In this document: one piece after another, positions 12,181-22,615 of the stretch | Position numbering within the stretch: position 1 is the first letter of the stretch | Layout of the letters: each line of letters opens with the position of its first letter | Assembly (NCBI GenBank): GCA_029721515.1 | Contig: CM056559.1 | Coordinates: forward strand, 9,549,001-9,613,000 | Length of the DNA: 64,000 nucleotides | Origin: Synanceia verrucosa | Lineage: Eukaryota > Chordata > Actinopteri > Perciformes > Synanceiidae | Direction of reading: 5' to 3' | The notes under the pieces: generated by a model | The model's input: the letters and a program-made list of their open reading frames with translations, nothing else | What the model was told of the DNA's origin: nothing | Databases searched by the model: none | Translations under genes and position numbers: made by a program

Positions 12181-14027
12181 TAGTACCAAGTGAAGTGGAC
12201 TCTCCAGTCTAAAGCTAAACACACCATACCTCGTTAATACAGAGGCTGTGTCCATCTCTGGGTACCTTGATCCATTTTTCATGCATGTTTCCTCTCAAAA
12301 TATCAAACACAACACAAGACTTTCTTTTTGATATTGATTCCCTTTTCTGCTGGCACTTGGTTATGCACCTGCTGCAGCACCGGGGAGATCTTTCCTCTGT
12401 AATGTTAATTCACAACCTGATTGGAGTTTGCTTTAGTGAAATTAGGTTTCCAAGGCTTCGCCATGGCCGTCAGCTTTGAACTTCGATTAGTGACACTCAG
12501 CTTTTCATGTAAAATGTACAGTATATGCGTAGTCGATACACAGCAGGTGTGAGGTGTCTTTTTTATCTACAGTGTGTTCCACTGTAGTGAGTTCTTACCC
12601 CTCCTACCATTTCCTTTTCATTGTCTTTCCCTCTGGTGTCGCAGCGTTAGGCTTTGAAGTTCATCTCTGCGCATCCACAGCTCTCTGTTGTCTGACAAAC
12701 TCAATTCAGCAGCAGTGAAGGCTTTGTGTGCTTTTGTGCTCTCTGTCAAAAGAACTATTCATGATTAATAGTGGTTTTAATGTCTGTTTTACTACATTAA
12801 CGCCTCGGTTATGACATGTAGGGGGTGATATCGTACCTCAAGTCTGTAGCTCGCTCCTTCTGTTGGCTACGAATTATGCTGTCAAAGAGGGACGTTCTAT
12901 AAAAGAGCACCCCCCATCCCTCGTCCTCTCCCTTGTTATTTTAGGATGGCTTTCTTTTATTTTTCATTGATATTTGTGTCACATATTTTGTCATAACATG
13001 AAGGCTACCTAATAGGCATGTTGTCTGTTATTGATGTGGTCCACAAATGGCTTCCATATATTTAGGGATTAAGCCTTGGAGTTCTGAGATTCTCTTTTGT
13101 AACATGACATGTTGCACATTTGTTCAATCCAGTGCTTGAAAGATGTGGACGTGGCTGTTTTATCTGCAAATTTTTTTCACAATCATAACCAGCATACATA
13201 GGACTAGGCACATAACCGAAGCCGTGTCCTATTGTTTGCTATATTTTTTTTTACAACGCTGCACCACTTTGTTGCTTCCACTGTAGGTAAATATGTTGAG
13301 ACATTCATGATGGAAGCCAACCCTTATCTGTTTGCGGAGCGCTGTATAGTGAGACGAAACATAGGAAAACATGTTTTTGATGGAGATGAGTCAGCCAACA
13401 GGCAGTGCAGCCTTTTAAAATGCAGATAGCTTTCCCTAGTTGGCCAATTAGTAACTTTATCTCTGGAACATTTATCTGCTTTCATCTTCTTGTGTGTGTC
13501 TTTCATTTGGGGTGCAGGGAGCTCAGTGAGCCTGTTTTCACAAATGTGTGGTGGTGCCTGTGTGCAAGTGTCTGTTTTCTGCGATAGTGAAAACCTCACA
13601 TAACTATATTCTACCGCTGCTGGCAGTGAGACGTCTAGCCATGTTGTTAGATGTTGGATAATAAGCCAAAACACATACGGAGTCTCAACGAACATAGGAA
13701 TGAAATGTGAAAGATGCAGCACAGTCCTGACAGTATAAAAATTAGATGAGTTAAATGGGGAAAAATTGCCTTTTACTGAGCTACAGCTGGGTTAAGTAAT
13801 GTGCAGCATTCCAGCAGCTTTGCTACTGACCTCAATCTTTTCAGGAAACATTCAGTGGAGAAATAGGATCACAGATTAAACATTATTAACAGCACATAGG
13901 CACACAGAAAGAATTTAGATGACACAATAGCTCTCTAATAATAAAGCCTGTCCTTGGAATGTGTTTTTTTGTATTTCTGTAGATTAATTATATCTCCCCA
14001 TTTTCTCTTTCTCTCTCTATCATGCAG

Positions 14028-14139
14028 GGCCAGTCTCCAGCCCAGTGAGCTCCTCTTGCATGGAAACCCTCTTTCCCTGGCAGCCTTCTCCTCTCCCTAG
14101 AGCTAACGGCCAGCATGGCAGGATGAGCCTCTGCCAGCG
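14028..14139 (+). other. arhgap35: 5' UTR part of the first coding exon
   Basis: A run of T and C followed by CATGCAG ends at 14027, giving a strong acceptor, and 112 nt of non-coding exon lead to the start codon. The UTR therefore begins in at least one further upstream exon that I could not locate. Three ATG codons lie in tandem at 14140-14148; the first is taken as the start because p190A proteins begin with three methionines. Confidence 0.75.
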
Positions 14140-17100
14140 ATGATGATGGCCAAAAAGCAAGATGTCCGGGCACCCACCTACAACCTGGTCGTGGTTGGGC
14201 TGTCCGGCACGGAGAAGGAGAAAGGCCAATGTGGTGTCGGCAAGTCTTGCCTGTGTAACCGTTTTGTTCGGCCAAGTGCAGATGACTTCCACCTGGACCA
14301 CACCTCCGTTCTCAGCACCAGTGACTTTGGAGGACGTGTGGTGAACAATGACCACTTCCTGTTTTGGGGAGAGGCTGGGCGGACGTTGGAGGAGGGGCCC
14401 GAATGTCGTATGAATGTGGTGGAGCAGACTGAGTTCATTGACGATCAGACGTTCCAGCCACACCGAAGCACAGCGCTCCAGCCATACATCAAGAGGGCAG
14501 CTTCTACCAAGCTGGCTTCGGCTGAGAAGCTGATGTACTTTTGCACAGATCAGCTAGGCCTGGAGCAGGACTTTGAGCAGAAACAGATGCCTGAAGGCAA
14601 GATTATGGTGGATGGCTTCTTACTTTGTGTGGATGTTAGCAGGGGTATGAACCGTAGCTTTGAGGACCAGATGAAGTTTGTCACCAACCTGTACAACCAG
14701 CTAGCCAAAACAAAGAAACCTGTGGTATTGGTCCTCACCAAATGTGATGAAGGAGTTGAGCGCTATATTAAAGACTCACACACCTTTGCCCTAGCCAAGA
14801 AGAACCTGCAGGTGGTAGAAACATCAGCTCGATCTAATGTCAATGTTGACCTAGCCTTTCTTACACTGGTTCAGCTAATAGACAAGAGTAGGGGAAAGCC
14901 CAAGATCATCCCTTACTTTGAGGCACTGAAGCAGCAGAGTCAACAGATTGCTTCAGCCAAAGACCGCTATGAGTGGCTGGTCAACCGAATTGTGAAGAAC
15001 CACAATGAGACATGGCTGGCTGTCAGTCGTCGCATGCAAACTGCCCCTGAATACAAGGACTATGTTTTCCTTGAGGGGACAGCTAAAGCCAAGAAGCTCT
15101 TCCAGCAGCATGTGCATAGACTTAAACAAGACCATATAGAGAAACGTAGAAGGGCTTATCTAAGTACTCTACCACAGGCCCTGTCTGTGCTGTTACCAGA
15201 GTTGGATGAGATTGATCACCTGAGCTGGTCTGGAGTTCAGAAAGTCCTGGAGACAAAGAGAGATTTCTCCCAGTGGTTTGTAGTGCTAGATGATACCCCC
15301 TGGGAGACCACACCACACATTGATAACATGGAGGATGACAGAATCCCCCAGGACCTCCTAGAGACCCCTGCAGCTGAAACTATCTATGAGATCCACCTGG
15401 AGCAGCTAAGGAATGATCGCAAGCGGGCTGAGATGAGATGGGAGTTCAAGGAGAAGCTAAGTGTCTCTCCTTTCATCACACCTGGGAAACCCTGGGAGGA
15501 GGCCCGAAGCTTCATCATGAATGAAGACTTCTACCAGTGGCTGGATGAGGCTGAATATTTGGACATCTACAACAAACACCAGAAGGAAATCATTGACCGA
15601 GCCAAAGAGGACTTTCAGGAGCTGCTTCTTGAATACTCTGAGCTCTTTTATGAGCTGGAAGTGGATGCAAAACCAAGTAAAGAGAAAATGGGTGCCATTC
15701 AGGAGTTTTTAGGTGAGGAGCAAAGGTTTAAAGCCCTGCAGAAGTTGCAGGCAGAAAGGGATGCTCTGGTGTTGAAACATATCCACTTTGTTTACCACCC
15801 CACAAAGGACACCTGTCCCAACAGCCCCCACTGTGTGGACAGTAAGATAGAGCAGATACTGGCCTCCAGATTCCCTACCCGCTACCCATCATCAGATAGT
15901 TCAAGATTGGATTTAGGAAGGGCTGAACGGATAAATCTTGTCATCCTAGGGAAAGATGGGCTAGCCAGAGAGATGGCAAATGAGATAAGGGCCATGTGCA
16001 CCAGTGACGACCGGTACGTGTTAGATGGCAAGATGTATGAACTAGCCCTTCGTCCCATAGAGGGCAACGTACGTCTGCCCGTCAATTCATTCCACACACC
16101 AACCTTTACACCTCATGGTTGTTTGTGTTTGTATAACTCAAAAGAATCCCTCTCTTATGTTGTTGAGAGTTTAGAGAAGCTTAGAGAGTCAACTATAAGC
16201 AGAAGGGAAAGGGAAAACAGCTTAGCTCAACTCCCGTTGTCTCTCCTTCTGGTCACCAAGAGGGGGGTGGGGTCCATTGGGGATATTGGAGGGGAGACAG
16301 CTCAGACGCTTATACAACAAGGGCAGCAGGTGGCTGGAAAGCTACAGTGTGCCTATCTAGACCCTGCCTCGCCAGGCATGGGCTACGGTCGCAATGTCAA
16401 TGAGAGGCAGATCAACCAGATGCTGAAGGGCCTCTTAGAATCACGGAGAAGCATAGGGAGCAGCTCTCCTCCCTTACCCCCTCCGTCCTCTGCCTTCAGA
16501 GACTCTCAGTCCCAGCCAATGCTAGAGACAGACCTGAGGATAGTCATGTGCCTGATGTGTGGAGACACATATGACATAGACCAGCTCCTTGCCCCCTTCC
16601 TGTTGCCCCAGCATTGTCGTCCCGCCGCCAGCCTCGGCAGTGGCACCTCTGTTTTACTGGAACTCAGTATAGGAGGTCAGAGGCAGAATATTGAGCTGTC
16701 ACTGCTCTCCTTTCATTCTTCATTCTCACTCCGCAAGACCAAACTGGTCCACGGCTACATTGCAGTGTACTCTGCTCGCCGCAAGGCCTCTATGGAGACA
16801 TTATGTGCTTTCCTGTGCGAGGTCCAAGACATCATCCCAGTCCAGTTGCTAGCAGTTGGGGAGAGCCAGATGGAGCTGTCAGACTCAGAGTCAGCTAAGG
16901 AGCAGGTCAGTCAGGGAGAGGAACTGGCCCATGAAATAGAGGCCAGGTTTAACACAGTAATATGTGGACACGGTGGGGTAGTTGGGGGGCTTCATAAGAT
17001 AGACCTTTTCCAACCCTTCCTCAAAGAGGCTGTAGAGAAGCGCACCATTGTTGAGGCCACACATATGTATGATAATGTAGCTGAGGCATGTACCAACGAG

Positions 17101-17877
17101 AGCATCAGTCCTCGCTGTGGATCTCCAAGTCCAGTTAACATTCTTATGGACTCAGAGGATGATATTGACCCATCACCACCTTACCCTAACCTGAGGGAGG
17201 ATGGTAGCCTCAGTTCCCACCTGGGAAGCTTCAAGTTGCCAGATCTGGATTCAAGTGATACCTTCTCTGTCATTTCTGAGCTTAGCACCTTTGAGAGCAA
17301 GCTGAACAACAAGGTTCCTCCACAAGTGAAGCCCAAACCTGTGCGTAAGGTTAACTTAGGCCCCTACATGGACCAGCAGGGTGGCACCAATCGCCGCTCC
17401 TTGCCCCAAGCTGTCACCTGGGCTCCAGGAAGCGATGGTGGCTACGACCCCTCGGACTATGCAGAGCCCATGGATGCTGTGAGCAAACCTCGACCTACAG
17501 AAGAGGAGAATATTTACTCTGTCCCTCATGACAGCACACAGGGAAAGATTATCACCATCCGCAATGCCAACAAAGGTCACTCTAACGGCAGTGCTGGAGG
17601 GAATGGGTCAGACAGTGAGGCCGATAGCAGCTCACTGGAACGAAGGAGAAAGTTGTCCGCCATTGGGGTGAAGCCTAAGCTTTACAGAGACAGATCCAAA
17701 CGGCTCGGCAAGTTCAGCAGTTTTAGGACAAGCTTCTCTATAGGCAGTGACGATGAGATGGGGGGTCCACCCAAGGCTAGTCTGGACGAGGTGGGAGCCC
17801 AAAAGGACAACTCCATCGAGGAGAGTGAGGATCCCAAAAGGAGAAATATTCTCAAGAGCCTGCGCAGAAATGCAAAG
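14140..17877 (+). CDS. arhgap35: arhgap35 coding exon 1: GTPase-like, FF, pseudoGTPase and linker regions (residues 1-1246)
   Basis: This 3738-nt exon encodes residues 1-1246; a single huge exon for this part is characteristic of the p190 family. The P-loop GQCGVGKS lies at 29-36 and a TKCD guanine-recognition motif near 200, so the N-terminal domain keeps nucleotide-binding residues. Four FF repeats follow. Tyr308 in the first FF domain, known in mammals as a PDGF-receptor target that releases TFII-I, is present, but the next aromatic is Phe instead of the mammalian Tyr. Pseudo-GTPase domains start near residues 598 and 798. Tyr1107 (SDYAEP) and Tyr1126 (NIYSVP) match the phosphotyrosine sites that recruit p120RasGAP. 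A serine-rich and basic segment, SLERRRK to about 1246, precedes RhoGAP. The exon ends AAG/GTGAGT; reading on would give 13 more residues and a stop at 17917-17919. Confidence 0.97.
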
Positions 17878-20800
17878 GTGAGTGTTTGTGCACCCAACTG
17901 CTTTTTGAGATATGAGTAACTCTGTTACATGACAAGTGCTTATCTTAGATTAAGAGCATTCCATATAAAATAATTGATTTAAATATTTCGAAACGCGGCA
18001 TACACAAGTGTTATTCCAAATATTGCAGATTTATTTTGGAATATTGACCAAATAAATTACCAAAGCCAAACTTCAGAGCATCATGCCGTTGTACATATTT
18101 TAGCAATTTATTTTAGCAAAGTGTCAATTTAAATAGTGGAATGCTTTTTGGCAAACTTAATGTAAATTAAAATGTATGTTTGTGGGCAGAATGGATAATA
18201 TGTTCATACTCCTCATTACCATTAGTTAGCTGGGATTCAACACCTGTTTGCTTTGGTGAATAATTGTGTTTATCACTGAAGTCAAGGAATAACTCTCTGT
18301 AGCTCAGCTCAGTGAAAACATGCCATACTGAGGGAGTTCCTCTGAAACCATGTGTGCTATATATGACTCTGTCCGCTCTGTTAGAGCTTTCTGAACTAGC
18401 TACATAATCAAAGGAAAAAGAGCCAAACTCCAGTCACGGTAATAACTTCGAACTTCTATGAGGCAGAGACTCTTAATGAATGGGGGCAGAGCCATGGTGT
18501 ACACTGTGCTATTCTATCTGTTTGTGCTTACGTGAGTGTGAGTGGTTGCGTCAGGTTTCCCCTTATTCAAGAGCATAATGATGTTTGACAATTAGTTTAG
18601 CAAAATTATGAAAGCATCAGCGTCTATTTTACAACTATCACTGGACAGTACAGAAAAAAAAAGTATAACGTTAATGTTATGTCAAATACATAGATTTTGC
18701 ACCCCTTCCTATGCAATGAGAAAAATAAAAGTCTCCTTTAATTAATTTACAAAATCTGATTGTGCAGGCAGCTTGGCTTTTGTTTCTAATATAACTGCCA
18801 AAGGGTGCATTGCATTAGCCATTATTGATCTAGTGATTGACGTCATCTAGTTAAGGCAGTGTTGGTTTCTGTTCACTGTTGTGTTACTGAAGTGTAGTAT
18901 GTGCCAACGCTGGTCAGCTTGTTCCTCAGACTCAAAATTCTTCCTTGTCAGCTCGACTTTCTTTGCTTCCTTCCTTTTAGTCCTTCATATTCAGTGTTTG
19001 TCTTCTCTGCTTGCTGATTCATACTTTGTGCCTCTCACATTCCTGTCACACTCTTTCTCTCTATCCTCGGCCTCTGTCTCTTACACGTGTTGTGACGATA
19101 GTTTTGACCTCCCTCTGCTGGGCTTATCAGCCTGGTATGCTGTTCTTTCACACACACGGCGTGGTACAGGAGTGTTAGCTGAATAGGAGTCACAGCTGTG
19201 TATGTTGTGCGTCTGTGATAATTACCATGGCTGTCAGTCGGGTGGAACAGGAGGAGGATGATTAATTTTATCACACACTTTGCTGTGATGTCCTGCATGA
19301 AGGCTGTCTGCTCACATTACTCCGTACTGCTTAAACATGCTTTCCTTTATGCACTAACTGGCTTGACACATTGGCCTTGGAAAAAGTGTGCAAGGACGGA
19401 CACTCCTGTAGCTCTGACCTTTACCCGACGCTGTGCTCTGACCCTGTCCTTTGAGGGGGCCAAGGGGATCAATAAAGTATCACATGACACGTTATTACCC
19501 TTGTTTCATAACAAATTCCCAAGAAAATTGAAGCCAGCAGACTTTAGATCTGTGTCGCCACCATTACTCTAATTAGTGCCTCTGATTTGTGCCCTACAGC
19601 AGGTCTGGGATGTGGATATCCACATTAAAGGCCATTATGGCTTAATTGTGGTTGTAGCAAAGTGATCAAGTTCTGTCACCTGTTTTCTAAACAGCTGTCG
19701 CCCAAGATAAGAGTCGATTTTCAATCTGCTGCAGCCTGAAATGCCCTCAGGATGACTTGTGAGTTATTGAGTTATTTGGTCATCTCAGGGTTGGGACAGA
19801 AGCAGCTTTTCCTCTGAGGGTGAAGGTTTGGGTTTATGCAGTGTAAACATTTTCCTGTTCAAAGTCTGTCTGGTAGTCCTGGATTGTGCTGGGCAGGAAC
19901 AAATAATTGAAACTAGATTATTAGTGAGTTTTAAAACCTCCTTTACCTCAAGCAGACTGATCGTGTCTTCTGTCCTGTCTGGCCTCCGTCAGCGAGAGGC
20001 CGGAAACATTTCCTCTCTCTCACTCCTGCAGCTTTTTTTTTTTCTTTTTTTTTTTTTTCAAACCTCCTCATCCAGCAAGAAGAATGCTTCAAATTCCTCT
20101 GTCACCTAGTTCCAGTCTAGTGTCCTCATACAAGAAATAACAGGGAGGAAGACAATCAAAGAAAAGGTAGAAAACATAACCGCAGAAAGCAAATGCAGAC
20201 GGGAAAAGATAAGATTTATGATAGAAAACTGTTATTTTGTTTTGTTCTTTGATATTTCAGCTTTCTGTTTCAGCACCCTACAGCGTGTTGTGTATATAAA
20301 CGCTCACCATGAGGTCTGTATGTTATTATTAAGGATATATTTTTGTTTGTCTTTTGTGGTAGAGGTTTTGTCTTCTCAGCACTGGCAGTGTATCCTGTCT
20401 CAGTCAGCAACTAAAAGGAGTGGCCAGAAGGCAAAACTGCAGGGGTATAAGACAGTGAGAGAGAAAAGTGTGTGAAAGCGAGTCGGGGGTGTATGGAGAC
20501 AGTCTGCTAAACTGGGATAGGCCACAGATATGCAACGCAGTCAGTGTGATAGTACACAAATAAATTATGAGCTACTTGGAGCTAAAAACCAAGCTGGCAG
20601 TGAGTTACTGTATGACAACACTTCTCTCTTCTCTCGACCACCACAGAGGCTGTCGTCTTGTAGCAGCACATCTATTATTACTACTCGCCCTTTAATTCAA
20701 TTAAAGCCCCATCCGAGTGTTTTGTGCCTGTGTGATTACACACTTTACATGCATGTGTGCAGATGTTCAGCTAATAGCCACAAGAATCAGGATGTCTGTG

Positions 20801-21289
20801 TCACAGAGGGATCAGGCAGGCGAGTTGGTGATAAGTGAAGGAATTCCAGTTGGGACTCGGCTCATGTGGGTCTCACAGAAAGATAACTGGGCAACTGGTT
20901 TTCTTGGAACGCCTTCAGCTTTTCAGCCTAAATGTGTTTGAGCACAAGATCTTTCATCAGCATCTCAGGAGGCTTGCTGAATGAAGCAGATTCTTCCAGT
21001 AATCCAGTCAATGTTATCAAGATATCTTTGACATTTTGTTTCCACAACACTTGAGCACCCAGTTGACAGGGGATGTCATGGCACTGCTAATTTTTCTGCA
21101 GTTTATCATAGAAGAAACCCTCAGTACTTGAGAACAATATAACAACCAATATTCTTTTTGCCTAATAATGATATTCAGCTGACAACTGACCATAACAGTA
21201 GATATCACAGTACATTTTGGAAGTTAAACAGCATGAAAAAATATCTATTATTTTTAATTTTTACTCTTAAAAAAACTACAATATATTTA

Positions 21290-21560
21290 ATTAAGGAGGT
21301 TGTGTTTTCACAAGGGTTTGTTTATTTGTGGTTTGGAAAATATCTCAAAACGTTATGGACGGATTTTGATGAAATTCTCAGTATTGGTCAGAAGTGGCCT
21401 AATTTAAAACTTATTAATTTTTGGTGGTGATCGGATCCCATTCAAGGTCAAATGAAAGGTCACGCCATAGTAATGTATGCATATTTCTGAACGCTCCAGG
21501 GTGTACAATTTTCAGCCAATCTTCACGTAATTTGGGATATAAGCTCATATAAGAATCCAG
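21290..21560 (+). repeat. Dispersed repeat copy related to the one at 44.58-44.84 kb
   Basis: The stretch containing TGGACGGATTTTGATGAAAT and GGTCAGAAGTGGCCTAA is closely similar to 44.58-44.84 kb in the same orientation. The words (a GTTTGTTT run, then a GGATGGATTTTGA-like core, then GGTGATCGGATCC) are those of a non-autonomous repeat that I recognise as widespread in fish genomes. I do not know its formal family name and give the borders only roughly. Confidence 0.6.
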
Positions 21561-22124
21561 AAGTCACCGATTCAGCTTTAACCTACCTCTAGCTCTTAAC
21601 ATTCTCCATGATTTATTTATTGGTCTGCAGTCCAGACCCTGAAGATAATGTTGATTAACAACAGAATAGATTCGCCAGCAAAAGGCAGGGTAGAAAAAGT
21701 CCAGGTGAGCCTGCGTTGATCTGCTCAGTCTTAATTACCGTGTCCCTGCTTGTTTCCTCGGGCACCGCTGTGAGTGAGTGTGTATATATGCACTATCGAA
21801 AATGTTTGCTGGAGTGCAGTGAGGCCAGTATCTGGAGCAGAGGGCACGCCGGGCTCCTTCTCTCTAATGAGCGCTCCTCTGCTCCTTTTCCTGTGTCTGT
21901 CTGTCAGGCCTGCACTGCTCCCACAGTCTGTGTGCCCAGCCAACCATGCATCCCTGCCTCCCCACCCAGCCTGCCAGGACAGAGCCTCAGGGGACTGACA
22001 GACTTACTAGAGATCCAGGCCTCAGGGGCCTTCAAAATATTTCCCACTGTACGCCGTTAGAGCACAATTACTGCTGATGCCTCCACCATACAGAGCCAGG
22101 CAGAGGATGCTGCAGGAGTGCATT

Positions 22125-22150
22125 AGAGAGAGAGAGAGAGAGAGAGAGAG
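22125..22150. repeat. (GA)n microsatellite
   Basis: Thirteen perfect AG/GA units inside the first long intron, about 320 bp upstream of coding exon 2. Confidence 0.9.
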
Positions 22151-22473
22151 TGAGAGTGTGAAGGACCAAAGCGATTAAAGAACTGATGTACATCTCATTC
22201 ATGCGCAAAAGAGGGTTCAAGTCAGGAATGTTTGATTACTTATCAGCTTAATGGTTGAAGGAATGTGTGGGATGAGTGTGCGTTCGTCTTTTCGCTCAAG
22301 AAAACGCACAGTCACTTAAAATAAGGTCACAGCGTTTTCAGCTAAATCAAGCCATTTCAAGAGTAGAGCCTCTAGGCTTAGTGTCATGTTTTTGGGGAAA
22401 TGTGAGTCTGTGTCAGCACTGTCAGATACTGTTAGCTTGAGTGCTCCCACCAATCTGTGCTTTCCTTTTTCAG

Positions 22474-22615
22474 AAACCACGACCCAAACCCAGGCATTCC
22501 ATCTCCAAACCCATCGAGAGCAACTACTTTGGTATGCCGCTGGTCACAGTGGTCACTCCTGAGAGGCCAATCCCAGTCTTCATTGAGAAGTGCATCCGTT
22601 TCATTGAAACAACAG
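22474..22615 (+). CDS. arhgap35: arhgap35 coding exon 2: polybasic segment and start of RhoGAP (residues 1247-1294)
   Basis: The exon begins KPRPKPR, a polybasic stretch which in mammalian p190A binds acidic lipids and is controlled by phosphorylation. It continues ESNYFGMPLVTVV and ERPIPVFIEKCIRFIE, the first helices of the RhoGAP fold. The acceptor is CTTTCCTTTTTCAG and the donor is G/GTGAGA. The final base is the first base of the Gly1294 codon, completed in the next exon. Reading past the donor runs on for a short distance but is not conserved. Confidence 0.96.

Larger units (their letters stand above)
11135..12196 (-). mobile_element. Broken Tc1-like element, possibly with a nested CG-rich repeat
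   Basis: ACTTCACTTGGTA at 11135-11147 is exactly reverse-complemented at 12184-12196. Next to the left copy lies the C-terminal part of a Tc1 transposase on the minus strand. The remaining 0.7 kb does not continue the transposase. Its right part (about 12.0-12.18 kb) has repeated GGGTCGACC-like words and ends CAGTGTGAAAGGGGC, typical of another DNA-element end. A Tc1 copy interrupted or replaced by a second element is the simplest reading; the borders are uncertain. Confidence 0.5.
1..14027. other. Non-coding region upstream of the first coding exon, probably 5' UTR intron of arhgap35
   Basis: No reading frame here looks like a conserved protein; open frames are short, overlap on both strands and are rich in low-complexity residues. 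The 5' UTR at 14028 is preceded by a clear pyrimidine tract and AG, so at least the part just upstream is intron. The region holds a BED-finger hAT remnant near 4.85-5.44 kb, a short TAGAGGTG inverted-repeat element at 7.64-7.94 kb, a Tc1 fragment and a CG-rich repeat at 11.1-12.2 kb, an A21 run at 1797-1817 and a TG repeat at 5645-5671. I could not identify a promoter or upstream UTR exon. How much of this is intron rather than upstream flank is inference. Confidence 0.6.
17878..22473 (+). other. arhgap35: Intron after coding exon 1
   Basis: A 4596-bp intron with donor GTGAGT and acceptor TTTTTCAG. It contains poly-T tracts around 20033-20059, a GA microsatellite at 22125-22150 and a fragment of a dispersed repeat near 21.29-21.56 kb. 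No further exon or RNA gene was recognised. Confidence 0.85.

Noticed and set aside
14020..14463. 147-codon antisense frame, and other antisense frames over coding exon 1
   Set aside because: Shadows of the well-supported arhgap35 reading frame.
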